In this document: positions 17,601-24,953 of the stretch, in pieces | Layout of the letters: each line of letters begins with the position of its first letter | Position numbering within the stretch: the first letter of the stretch is position 1 | Assembly (NCBI RefSeq): GCF_014656075.1 | Contig: NZ_BNBS01000076.1 | Location: 8,107-40,766, forward strand | Source of the DNA: Streptomyces hydrogenans | GTDB lineage: Bacteria; Actinomycetota; Actinomycetes; Streptomycetales; Streptomycetaceae | Direction: 5' to 3' | Length of the DNA: 32,660 nt | The notes under the pieces: generated by a model | The model's database searches: none | Seen by the model: the letters and a program-made list of their open reading frames with translations, nothing else | Told to the model about the DNA's origin: nothing | Translations under genes and position numbers: made by a program

Positions 17601-17747
17601 GGCGACCGGCTCGACCTCGCCCTGGCCTACGCCGTCCACCTCTTCACCCGGGACACGGCGCAGGCCCTGCTCACCGACGTGGTCGCCGCCGCCGAAGACC
17701 TCGCCGCCGACCCCGACTCCCACCCCTTCACCAGGAGTACTCCGTGA
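14670..17747 (+). CDS. NRPS C-PCP-C protein without adenylation domain
   Basis: A 1025-aa NRPS with two condensation domains around one carrier. C1 (about 5-430) opens with LSFAQERLWF and has the active site H137-H138-x-x-x-D142-G. A Pro-rich linker leads to the PCP (about 490-560, S529 in LGGHSLLAV). C2 (about 580-1000) opens with SPVQQRFWFLDRL and has H722-H723-x-x-x-D727-G. Both C motifs are intact. There is no A domain, so the carrier must be charged in trans, most simply by the free A domain at 26050. C2 lacks its own acceptor carrier, which fits the free PCP encoded next. The start GTG and the preceding stop overlap (GTGA), and the same happens at its 3' end. Confidence 0.94.
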   Translation: MTGTPPAPLSFAQERLWFADAAAPGNPTYNVPLFFRARGPLDPKALSLALEAVTARHEPLRTVYRLADGHPAQEVRAPGPVPVEVVDLTGAPDAAARAEREAGERGRAPFDLAAGPLLRCTLWQGLPDGDAVLLTVHHIAVDGWSLAPLFDDLARAYGAAAAGDPVELPELPTRYADFAVLERAAEHAPEAVRALEERVAELRAVAPGLRLAGRADRPAAPDGGRTGAQLTLTVPPPVRTGIEELARTLRATPYVVLTAAVQAVLRRWSGRADFLLGTMTANRDHPGLEEAVGFFVNNVPLRCRVDPAGSFRALCTATRKEAFRSLSYQRVPFDRLTAAVAAAHGTGRRPLVDVGFVYQNSPVPRAGRTGWTAPVVLGTGTAKFDLLLILEDGPEGLSVTVEYDTELYGPATARALAEGLAALLDAAVADPDAPLAALPEAPGQPTTDELPPEPVPPSPLPSAVPSPAAPATGSPASAGVPSGPALVGAEAEAADLFVTALGGRGGLGPAPDAGTLTADSDFFALGGHSLLAVTMLAEAKRRHGAAVSPRAFLPHPTVAGLALLLTEARAAARAAEAAPEAAEPVAAADDEAYPASPVQQRFWFLDRLPSLRSAYLIPTLVEYGGAVDPDVLRRAVDLVLGRHPALSSVFCLDRRKRHVCYYTSCAPAPVTVSDAADWHPDILRSRLSHLCWAPVDLGKEAPARAEILTLGPDRTVLALVVHHIVADGWSRDLLLAEIGTAYRALASGAEPLLPEPVHPARLAPADPTTPAREAERAAALLDHLRGAPNDIALPHDWPRTELQSTEATLLTARLPAGTAARLRAVAADVNGCTLFMTTAALLAVALARRGDQRDFLFAFPWAGREAPDATEAIGMFVNTLILRIDLRGEPTWRELLGRVKESCSVSYRHADVALDVLANELHSDRDLSRPALTPVFLSAQSGDTGPAAPADGTTARFLPLEPLHLKYELELVATEAAGDRLDLALAYAVHLFTRDTAQALLTDVVAAAEDLAADPDSHPFTRSTP

Positions 17748-18097
17748 ACGACACCGTGGCCACCACCCCGACCACCGGGACCGAGCTGCTCGACCAGGTC
17801 CGTCAGGCATGGGCCGACGTCCTCGACCTGGACACCGCCGACCAGGTGCCGGACGACGTCAACTTCCTGGAGGCGGGCGGGAGTTCCCTGCTCCTCATCA
17901 TGCTGTGGGAGGAGCTGGAGCCGCTCACGGAGCGGACGCTGAAGGTATCCGACCTCTTCCAGCACAGCACCGTCAGGGCGCAGGCCGCCCTGCTGGCGGA
18001 CACCTCCGGCGCCGAGGAGCGGCTCACCGAGCTCGGCGCGCGCAACCGCGGCGGCCTGCTGGGCCGCGCGCGCCGCGACCAGTCCGTCTCCGAGTGA
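17744..18097 (+). CDS. Free-standing peptidyl carrier protein
   Basis: A 117-aa discrete PCP. The 4'-phosphopantetheine attachment site is S48 in FLEAGGSSLLLIML. A C-terminal extension of about 30 residues (RGGLLGRARRDQ) is basic and may be a docking element. GTG at 17744 overlaps the previous stop, with AGGAG upstream. By position it is the acceptor for the terminal C2 domain of the preceding protein and the upstream donor for the KS of the following one. It needs an amino acid loaded in trans. Confidence 0.92.
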   Translation: MNDTVATTPTTGTELLDQVRQAWADVLDLDTADQVPDDVNFLEAGGSSLLLIMLWEELEPLTERTLKVSDLFQHSTVRAQAALLADTSGAEERLTELGARNRGGLLGRARRDQSVSE

Positions 18098-18114
18098 GCG
18101 AGGGACCCCGGACC

Positions 18115-21100
18115 ATGAGCAACAGCACCGACATCGCCGTCATCGGCATCGGCCTGCGCTACCCCGACGCCACCACTCCCGAGGAGTTCTGGCGCAACAT
18201 CGACCGCGGCGTCGTCTCCATGCGGGAGATGTCCCCCGAGCAGCTGAGATCCGCCGGCGTCACCGACGAGATGCTCGCCGACCCGGCCTTCGTCCGCGTC
18301 GCCACCTCGCTGCCCGGCGTCGAGGACTTCGCCTCCGACTTCTTCGGCTACCCGCCCCGCGAGGCCGAGACCATCGACCCGCAGCAGCGGATCTTCCTGG
18401 AAGCCTGCTGGGAGGCGCTGGAGACCGCCGGCCACCCCGTGCGCAAGGACGGGCCCGTCGTCGGCGTGTTCGCCGGCAGCGCCGCCGGGAACTACTCCGC
18501 CGCCCTGCTCGCCGCGAAGGCCCGCGAGTCCGGACTGCGCGCGGCCGTCGACGACCTCGAACTCACCGTCGGCGGACAGGCCGACTTCATGACCTCCCGC
18601 GCCGCCTACAAGCTGGGCCTGCGCGGCCCCGCCGTCAGCCTCCAGACCGGCTGCTCCTCCTCGCTGTACGGCGTGCACTACGCCACCCTCAGCCTGCTCT
18701 CCGGCGAGTGCGACATCGCCCTGGCCGGCGGCGCGACGGTCCTCGAACCCTTCCGCGGCTACCGCCACCAGCCCGGCGGCGTGCTCTCCGAGGACGGCTA
18801 CTGCCGCTCCTTCGACGCCGAGTCGACCGGCACCACGTACAGCTCCGGTGTCGGCGTCGTCGCCCTGCGCCGCCTCGACGACGCGCTCGCCGACGGCGAC
18901 AACGTGCTCGCCGTCATCCGCGGCAGCGCCGTCGGCAACGACGGCGGCGACCGGCTCGGCTTCATCGCTCCCAGCCCGCGCGGCGTCGCCGACGTCGTCG
19001 CGGCCGCCCTCGGCACCGCCGGCGTCGGCGCCGACAAGCTCCGCTACGTCGAGGCGCACGGCACCGCCACCCCGGTCGGCGACAACATCGAACTCATCGC
19101 CCTCAACCGGGCGTTCCGCGCCACCACCGACAAGACCGCCTACTGCGCGCTCGGTTCGGTCATGTCCAACATCGGGCACACCGGCCCCGCCGCGGGCATC
19201 GCCGGCTTCATCAAGGCGGTGCACGTCGCCCGCACCGGCAAGATCCCGCCGCACCCGACCTTCGAGCGGCCCCGCGACCCGGGCATCCTCGACGAGAGCC
19301 CCTTCTTCGTCACCACCACCGGCGAGGAGTGCGCCGACGGCGACCGCCACGTCCTGGTGAACTCGATGGGCGTCGGCGGCACCAACGCCGCCGTCGTGCT
19401 CGCCGCCCCGCCGCGGCCCGTACGCCCCGCCGCGCCGAGCCGAGCCACCGTACGCCTCGTCCTCTCGGCCCGCACCCGCGCCGAGCTCGACCAGGCCGGC
19501 CGCCGGCTGGCCGACGCCCTCGACGAGGGCGGGCTCGACGCCGAGGACGTCGCCCACACCCTGCGCGTGGGCCGCGCCGTCTTCGACGAGCGGCGCGTGG
19601 TCACCGCGCCTCGCGAGCGCCTGGCCGCCGCGCTGCGGATGCCCCGGCCGCCGGCCGTGCGCACCGAGCGGGTCACCGGCCGCGGCCCCCTGCTCGTCCT
19701 GCCCCCGGCGGACGCCCCGCAGCCGCCGGCCGCTCTCCTCGTCGCCCTCCGCGCCGCCCTCCCCGGCCTCGACGAGCCGCTGACGGCCTCTCAGGAGAAC
19801 CTGCCCGAGGGCAGGTTCCCGATCCTCGTCGGACACGGCGAGCCCGCGCGCGGCCGCCATGTCGTCACACTGCCGGACCCGGCCGCCCCGCTGGACGAGG
19901 ACACCCTCGCCGACCTCCTCGACGACGTGGTGACCACCGCGTGGCTGCACGGCGCCGAGGTGAAATGGCAGGTGCTCGCCGGCCGGAACGGCCGCCGCCT
20001 GGCGCTGCCCACCTACCCCTTCACCCGCAAGCGCCACTGGGCCCTCGACCGCCTCACCTACGACGGCCCGGTCGCCGCCGCGCCGGCCGCACCCGGCGCC
20101 GGCGGGACCTCCACCGTGGGCGAGGGCACCGTCGAGGCCGGGCTGGTCCAGCTGTGGAAGGACCTGTTCGGGCACGAGACCATCGGCCTGGACGACGAGT
20201 TCGCCGCGCTCGGCGGCACCTCGCTCCTCTCCGTACAGCTGGTCCTGGAGATCCAGCAGCGCTTCGGCGTCCTGGTCAACATCCACCGGGCCGGCGGCAG
20301 CCAGGCCACCGTCCGCCGCCTCACCACCATCGTCGAGGGGCTGCTCAACGGCGCCGGCCTCGGCGACGAGGAGGTCGACCCGGCGGCCGACGGCGACGGC
20401 GCGCTCGTCGACGCCGACCTCCAGATCCCCCTGGAGCCGCTGGCCAAGAAGAACGCGCCCGGCAAGGACGTCCTGCTCACCGGCGCCACCGGCTACCTCG
20501 GCGCCTTCCTCCTCGACGAGCTGCTGCGCGCCTCCAAGGGCCGCGTCTACTGCGTCGTCCGCGCCGCCGACGAGACCGAGGGCATGGCCCGGCTCAAGGC
20601 CACCGCCGCCAAGTTCGGCCTCGCCGAGCCCGACCCGGAGCGCGTCCACGCGGTCCCCGGCGACCTGCGCGACATCGCCGGCGTCTGCGCCACCTATCGC
20701 GGCGGCGAGCTCGCCACCCGCGTCGGCCACGTCCTGCACTGCGCCGCCAAGGTCGTCTTCACCGAGCCCTACCGCATGCTGCGCGACGACAACATCCTGC
20801 CGCTGGTCGGGCTGCTCAACTGGATGCGCCCGCTCGGCATCCGCGACATCAGCTTCATCTCCACCGTCGCCGCCACCGCGCCCGCCGGCACCGACGGCAT
20901 GCTGATGGAGACCCGCGAGCAGCCGCTCGACCCGCAGCTCGGCGGCTACGGCGTCAGCAAGTGGGTCGGCGAGCGGATCCTGGAGCGCGCCGACCAGGAC
21001 GGCATGCGCGTCCGGGTCTTCCGCCCCGGCCTGATCATGGCCTCCAGCAAGACCGGCGCCTGCAACGACAAGGACCTCATCTGGTTCCTGCTCGCCAGCG

Positions 21101-21621
21101 GCCTGGTCGTCGGCGCCCGCCCGGTCGACGACCGCGGCATGCCGGTCTCCCCGGTCGACGTGCTGGCCCGCGCGGTCGCCGAACTCGCCGTCTCCTCCAA
21201 GTCGGTGGGCCGCGCCTACCACCTGGTCGACGAGATCTCGCCGAGCCTGGAGGACCTCTTCGAGGCCCTGGAGGCGGCGGGCCTGCCCACCCGCACCGTG
21301 TCGCTCACCGAATGGCAGCGGCTGGTCGCGGAGCGCGCCACGGCCACCGGCAGCAAGGTGCTGTCCGCGACCGCGCTCTACGAGATGGAGGGCCACGAGC
21401 TGGACGAGGCCGGCGTGCAGGCCCGCGGCTGGCAGCCGTGGCTGCGCAAGGCCGGGCTGTCCCCGCTGGTCACCGGCGAGCAGCTGCGCGCCGGACTGGC
21501 CTTCCTGGCCCACCGCACCGAGGACATCGGCTCGCTCCTCCCGGCCCTGGCGGCCGAGGGCGCGGCGGAGACCGCGGGCGTCACGAGCGAGCGCACCGAG
21601 CGCGTCGAGGGGGAGAAGTGA
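18115..21621 (+). CDS. AT-less PKS module: KS-ACP-thioester reductase
   Basis: An 1168-aa polyketide synthase module that extends the peptide by two carbons and releases it reductively. The KS domain (about 5-430) has C180 in TGCSSSL, H315 in EAHGTAT and H355 in SNIGHTG. Next comes about 200 residues that hold only linker sequence, ending in the post-AT motif LPTYPFTRKRHW (about 632-643): no acyltransferase GHSxG domain is present. The ACP (about 670-745) has S703 in ALGGTSLLSVQ. A thioester reductase domain (about 780-1120) has the NADPH motif LLTGATGYLG from about 784 and catalytic Y945/K949 in YGVSK. Extender units must come in trans. The product is expected to leave as an aldehyde, or as an alcohol after a second reduction. 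Confidence 0.94.
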   Translation: MSNSTDIAVIGIGLRYPDATTPEEFWRNIDRGVVSMREMSPEQLRSAGVTDEMLADPAFVRVATSLPGVEDFASDFFGYPPREAETIDPQQRIFLEACWEALETAGHPVRKDGPVVGVFAGSAAGNYSAALLAAKARESGLRAAVDDLELTVGGQADFMTSRAAYKLGLRGPAVSLQTGCSSSLYGVHYATLSLLSGECDIALAGGATVLEPFRGYRHQPGGVLSEDGYCRSFDAESTGTTYSSGVGVVALRRLDDALADGDNVLAVIRGSAVGNDGGDRLGFIAPSPRGVADVVAAALGTAGVGADKLRYVEAHGTATPVGDNIELIALNRAFRATTDKTAYCALGSVMSNIGHTGPAAGIAGFIKAVHVARTGKIPPHPTFERPRDPGILDESPFFVTTTGEECADGDRHVLVNSMGVGGTNAAVVLAAPPRPVRPAAPSRATVRLVLSARTRAELDQAGRRLADALDEGGLDAEDVAHTLRVGRAVFDERRVVTAPRERLAAALRMPRPPAVRTERVTGRGPLLVLPPADAPQPPAALLVALRAALPGLDEPLTASQENLPEGRFPILVGHGEPARGRHVVTLPDPAAPLDEDTLADLLDDVVTTAWLHGAEVKWQVLAGRNGRRLALPTYPFTRKRHWALDRLTYDGPVAAAPAAPGAGGTSTVGEGTVEAGLVQLWKDLFGHETIGLDDEFAALGGTSLLSVQLVLEIQQRFGVLVNIHRAGGSQATVRRLTTIVEGLLNGAGLGDEEVDPAADGDGALVDADLQIPLEPLAKKNAPGKDVLLTGATGYLGAFLLDELLRASKGRVYCVVRAADETEGMARLKATAAKFGLAEPDPERVHAVPGDLRDIAGVCATYRGGELATRVGHVLHCAAKVVFTEPYRMLRDDNILPLVGLLNWMRPLGIRDISFISTVAATAPAGTDGMLMETREQPLDPQLGGYGVSKWVGERILERADQDGMRVRVFRPGLIMASSKTGACNDKDLIWFLLASGLVVGARPVDDRGMPVSPVDVLARAVAELAVSSKSVGRAYHLVDEISPSLEDLFEALEAAGLPTRTVSLTEWQRLVAERATATGSKVLSATALYEMEGHELDEAGVQARGWQPWLRKAGLSPLVTGEQLRAGLAFLAHRTEDIGSLLPALAAEGAAETAGVTSERTERVEGEK

Positions 21622-22517
21622 GCGAGAACCCGACGGACACCGGCTCCCGGGACGGCGCCCCGCGGAGCGGACACCGGCTCGCGGTCATCGGCGCGGGCGT
21701 CATGGGCACCGGCATCACCACCCTGGCCCTGGGCCGCGGCGTCGACGTCGTCCTCGTGGACGTCTCCGAAGCCGTTCTCGACAAGGCCCGCACCGCGGTC
21801 GCCGGCCAGCTGCGCTTCGCCCGGATGATGGGCAAGCTGCCGCGCGAGGGCGCCACCGGCGAACTGGTCACCACCACCCGCCTCGCGGACGTCGCCGGGG
21901 CGACCGCCGTCGTCGAGGCCGTCACCGAACTGGCCCCGCTCAAGGCGAAGGTGCTCGCCGAGGTCTCGGCCGTGGTCGCCCCCGGCACCCTGCTGATCTC
22001 CAACACCTCGGCCGTCCCGATCGACGAGCAGGCCGACGCGGTGGCCCGCCCGGAGGACCTGGTCGGCATCCACTTCATGAACCCGCCCTACCTGATCCAC
22101 ACCGCGGAGCTGATCCGCGGCCCGCGCAGCGGCGAGGCCGCGGTGGAGGCCGCCCGGGCCCTCCTGGAGGTCCTGGGTCAGCGCGGGGTCGTGGTGGGCG
22201 ACGGACCCGGCTTCGTGATCAACCGGATCCTCCAGCGCATGATCAACGAGGCCGCCCGGATCGTCGCCGAGGGCGTGGCCGACCCGGCCTCCGTCGACGC
22301 CGCCTTCGAGGGCTGCCTCGGCCACACCACCGGCCCGCTCGCCACCGCCGACCTCATCGGCCTCGACAACGTGGTGGATTCCCTGCGCGTCCTGCACGAG
22401 CGCACCGGGGACGCGGGCTACGAGCCCTGTGCCCTGCTCCTGGAAAAGGTCGCCGCCGGCGACTTCGGCCGCAAGACCGGCCGCGGATTCTTCGCATACG
22501 GAGGAAGCACGTCATGA
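21618..22517 (+). CDS. 3-hydroxyacyl-CoA dehydrogenase-like (FkbK-type)
   Basis: A 299-aa NAD(P)-dependent dehydrogenase of the 3-hydroxybutyryl-CoA dehydrogenase family. The dinucleotide motif GAGVMG is at 25-30, the catalytic-type histidine is H152 (GIHFMNPP), and the C-terminal domain has DGPGFVINRI. In the methoxymalonyl and hydroxymalonyl pathways this enzyme oxidises glyceryl-ACP to the 2-hydroxy-3-oxo form. The ACP, acyl-CoA-dehydrogenase-like and FkbH genes just downstream support that role. GTG at 21618 overlaps the PKS stop (GTGA). Confidence 0.92.
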   Translation: MSENPTDTGSRDGAPRSGHRLAVIGAGVMGTGITTLALGRGVDVVLVDVSEAVLDKARTAVAGQLRFARMMGKLPREGATGELVTTTRLADVAGATAVVEAVTELAPLKAKVLAEVSAVVAPGTLLISNTSAVPIDEQADAVARPEDLVGIHFMNPPYLIHTAELIRGPRSGEAAVEAARALLEVLGQRGVVVGDGPGFVINRILQRMINEAARIVAEGVADPASVDAAFEGCLGHTTGPLATADLIGLDNVVDSLRVLHERTGDAGYEPCALLLEKVAAGDFGRKTGRGFFAYGGSTS

Positions 22518-22843
22518 GCACCCCCACCACCGAGCAGGACACCACCGCCCCCGCGCAGGCCACCCCCACCGGGCAGGACGCGGCCCCGGCCGAGGACACC
22601 ACCGCCGTCCGCGAGACGCTGACCGCGTTCCTGGAGCAGCGCACGAAGACCGCCGTCGCCGCCGACGTCGACCTCTTCTCCACCGGTCTGGTCACCTCCC
22701 TGTTCGCCATGGAGCTGCTGGTGCACGTCGAGCAGTCCTTCGGCGTCCAGGTCGGCGGCTCCGACCTCACGCTCGACAACTTCCGCAGCGTGGACGCGAT
22801 GACCGCCCTCGTCCTTCGCCTCCGGGGCGGCGGCGATGAATGA
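22514..22843 (+). CDS. Discrete ACP for the extender unit (FkbJ-type)
   Basis: A 109-aa acyl carrier protein with a disordered Thr/Pro/Ala-rich N-terminus of about 28 residues. The phosphopantetheine serine is S62 in FSTGLVTSLFAMEL, the form seen in FkbJ-like carriers rather than the GGxSL of PCPs. The C-terminal motif LTLDNFRSVDAM also fits that family. It should carry glyceryl, then the oxidised hydroxymalonyl unit. It overlaps the dehydrogenase stop (ATGA). Confidence 0.92.
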   Translation: MSTPTTEQDTTAPAQATPTGQDAAPAEDTTAVRETLTAFLEQRTKTAVAADVDLFSTGLVTSLFAMELLVHVEQSFGVQVGGSDLTLDNFRSVDAMTALVLRLRGGGDE

Positions 22844-23963
22844 GCCGACGCCGGTGAGCACCGCCCGCGCCGAGGCGGAGCAGCTCGCCACCGAGCTGAT
22901 CGGCGACCGCGCCGACGGCTGGGACCTGGCCGGCGAGCTGCCGCTCGACGTGCTGCGCGAACTCGGCGGCAAGGGCATGCTGTGCGCCCAGGTGCCCGCC
23001 GCGTACGGCGGTCTCGGCCTGAGCAGCGCAGAGAACGGCGAGCTCACCGCCCACGTCGGAGCCCTGTGCTCCTCCGTGCGCAGCGTGATGACCTCCCAGG
23101 GCATGGCCGCCTGGACGGTCGAGCGGCTCGGCAGCGACGAGCAGAAGGCCGTCCACCTGCGCGAGCTGACCTCCGGCAGGCTCGCCGGGGTCGCCTTCAG
23201 CGAGCCCGGCGCCGGCAGCGACCTCGGCGCGATGACGACCACGATCCGCGTCGAGGGCGACACCGTCGTCCTCGACGGCCGCAAGTCCTGGATCACCGTC
23301 GCCGCCTACGCCGACCTCCTCGTCGTCTTCGGCCGCCACGGCTCCGGGGCGGGCGCGGTGGTCGTCCCCACGGACACGCCCGGCGTGACCGTGGAGCGGG
23401 TCCCCGCCCCCCTGGGCTGCCGGGCCGCCGGACACGCCGACGTCACCTTCGACGACGTCCGGCTGCCCGCCGACCGCCTCCTCGGCGGCGCCGGGCTCCC
23501 CGTCGACTGGCTGGTGACCTCCGCGCTCACCTTCGGCCGCGTCTCCGTGGCCTGGGGCTGCGTCGGCATCCTGCGGGCGTGCCTGCGGGCCGCCGCCTCG
23601 CACGCCGCGACCCGGCAGCAGTTCGGCGTGCCGCTCGCCGCCCACCAGCTCGTCGCCCGGCACCTGGCCGAGCTGCACGTCGCCCACGAGGCGTCGGCCG
23701 GCTGCTGCGAGCGGGCCAGCCGCGGCTGGGACGAGAACAGCCCCGAGCTCGTCGTCTCCGCCGTCACCGCCAAGCACCTCGCCGCCGGGCACGCCGCCCG
23801 CGGCGCGGCCGCCGCCGTCCAGGTGCTCGCCTCGGCGGGCGCCCACGACGGCGGCCCGGTGGCCCGCGCCTACCGGGACGCCAAGCTGATGGAGATCATC
23901 GAGGGCAGCAACGAGATCAGCCAGCTGCTGCTCGGCAAGCACGCCCTGGGGGTGTGGTCATGA
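22836..23963 (+). CDS. Acyl-CoA dehydrogenase-like oxidase (FkbI-type)
   Basis: A 375-aa FAD-dependent enzyme of the acyl-CoA dehydrogenase fold. Markers are FSEPGAGSDLGAMTT (flavin/substrate region, about 122), the middle-domain strand GRKSWITVAAYADLL, and E356 in IIEGSNEISQ at the usual catalytic-base position. In hydroxymalonyl/methoxymalonyl-ACP pathways this homologue oxidises the aldehyde carbon to a carboxylate on the ACP. ATG at 22836 overlaps the ACP gene by 8 nt (ATGAATGA), and GTG at 22854 is an alternative. Confidence 0.92.
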   Translation: MNEPTPVSTARAEAEQLATELIGDRADGWDLAGELPLDVLRELGGKGMLCAQVPAAYGGLGLSSAENGELTAHVGALCSSVRSVMTSQGMAAWTVERLGSDEQKAVHLRELTSGRLAGVAFSEPGAGSDLGAMTTTIRVEGDTVVLDGRKSWITVAAYADLLVVFGRHGSGAGAVVVPTDTPGVTVERVPAPLGCRAAGHADVTFDDVRLPADRLLGGAGLPVDWLVTSALTFGRVSVAWGCVGILRACLRAAASHAATRQQFGVPLAAHQLVARHLAELHVAHEASAGCCERASRGWDENSPELVVSAVTAKHLAAGHAARGAAAAVQVLASAGAHDGGPVARAYRDAKLMEIIEGSNEISQLLLGKHALGVWS

Positions 23964-24952
23964 GCCCCGACACCTCCATCGGCATCGGCGCCGTCCACAC
24001 GGTCCTGCCCACCGTCCGCACCCCGCTGGGGGACCTCCCCGAGTTCTCCGGACTCACCCCGGAGGAAGCCGAGTTCGCCCGCGGCAGCGGCATCGAGACG
24101 GTCGGCGTCCTGGAGGACACCACCGCCGGCGACCTCGCCGCCCTGGCCGTCCGCGGCCTGCTCGACCGGCTCGACGCGGCCGGCCCCGGCGCCGCCCGGC
24201 CCGACACCCTGATGCTCGTGGGGCCCCGCGCCCCCGACGTCCTGCTCGGCTCGGACGCCTGCCGCGTCCAGGCCGAGGCGAAGCTCGACGGCGCCTTCGC
24301 CTTCACCCTCGACGGGCTCGGCTGCACCGGCTCCAGCGCCGCCTGGGCGCTCGGCCGCGACCTGCTGCTCGCCGACCCGTCCCGGCAGAGCGTGCTCATC
24401 GCCCACGGCAGCCGCCCGACCGGCCTCGACCGGGTCCGCCACCCGGTCACCGTGATCGGCGACGGGGCCTACGCGATGACCCTGGTCAGGGGCGGCCGGC
24501 CGGTCCTGCGGGCGCACCGGCAGGAGACCGACGGCACCTTCCACGACCTGTTCCGGGTCGACTACAAGCAAGTGCCGTACTACGAGTGGCGCGAGGAGTG
24601 CGCCTCCGCCGACCGCTACCGCTTCGAGCTGGCCATGAACAGCCGGATGAGGCTCTCCCGGATGGTGGACGAGGTGCTCGCCGACGCGGGCGTCGACAAG
24701 GCCGCCGTCACCACGACGCTCATGCAGAACGTCACCGCGAGCGCCTACCAGTTCTACGAGACGCTCCTCGGCCTGCCCATCCATCCGGTCTGCGGCGAAC
24801 ACCTCGCCGCCTACGGCCACCTGGGCGCCATGGACGTGGTGCTCAACCTCGACCGGCTCCTCGCGCGCGGCGAACTCGCCCCGGGCGACCAGGTGCTCGT
24901 CCTCAACAACAGCCCGGTCGCGGCCTGGGCCGTGACCCTCTGGGAGGTGTGA
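23960..24952 (+). CDS. KASIII-like thiolase-fold protein 1, altered active site
   Basis: A 330-aa thiolase-fold protein related to ketoacyl-ACP synthase III (FabH). The nucleophile C122 is kept (LDGLGCTGSSAAW). At the place of FabH's HQAN histidine the protein has Q256 (MQNVT), and at the place of the GNTS asparagine it has H287 (YGHLGAMD). The normal Cys-His-Asn triad is therefore rearranged. Such proteins can act as condensing enzymes or as acyltransferases. Its place between the oxidase and FkbH genes of the extender cassette suggests work on hydroxymalonyl-ACP, perhaps passing the unit to the AT-less PKS (inference). ATGA overlap with the oxidase gene. Confidence 0.85.
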   Translation: MSPDTSIGIGAVHTVLPTVRTPLGDLPEFSGLTPEEAEFARGSGIETVGVLEDTTAGDLAALAVRGLLDRLDAAGPGAARPDTLMLVGPRAPDVLLGSDACRVQAEAKLDGAFAFTLDGLGCTGSSAAWALGRDLLLADPSRQSVLIAHGSRPTGLDRVRHPVTVIGDGAYAMTLVRGGRPVLRAHRQETDGTFHDLFRVDYKQVPYYEWREECASADRYRFELAMNSRMRLSRMVDEVLADAGVDKAAVTTTLMQNVTASAYQFYETLLGLPIHPVCGEHLAAYGHLGAMDVVLNLDRLLARGELAPGDQVLVLNNSPVAAWAVTLWEV

Positions 24953-24953
24953 C

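Noticed and set aside
19400..20050. A degenerate AT domain in the PKS protein
   Set aside because: The region has no GHSxG or other AT motif; only the post-AT linker motif remains, so I describe it as AT-less.
17803..21513. A 1236-codon minus-strand open frame over the PCP and PKS genes
   Set aside because: It is antisense to the KS-ACP-TD gene and contains repetitive Gly/Ala/Val/Asp sequence without motifs.
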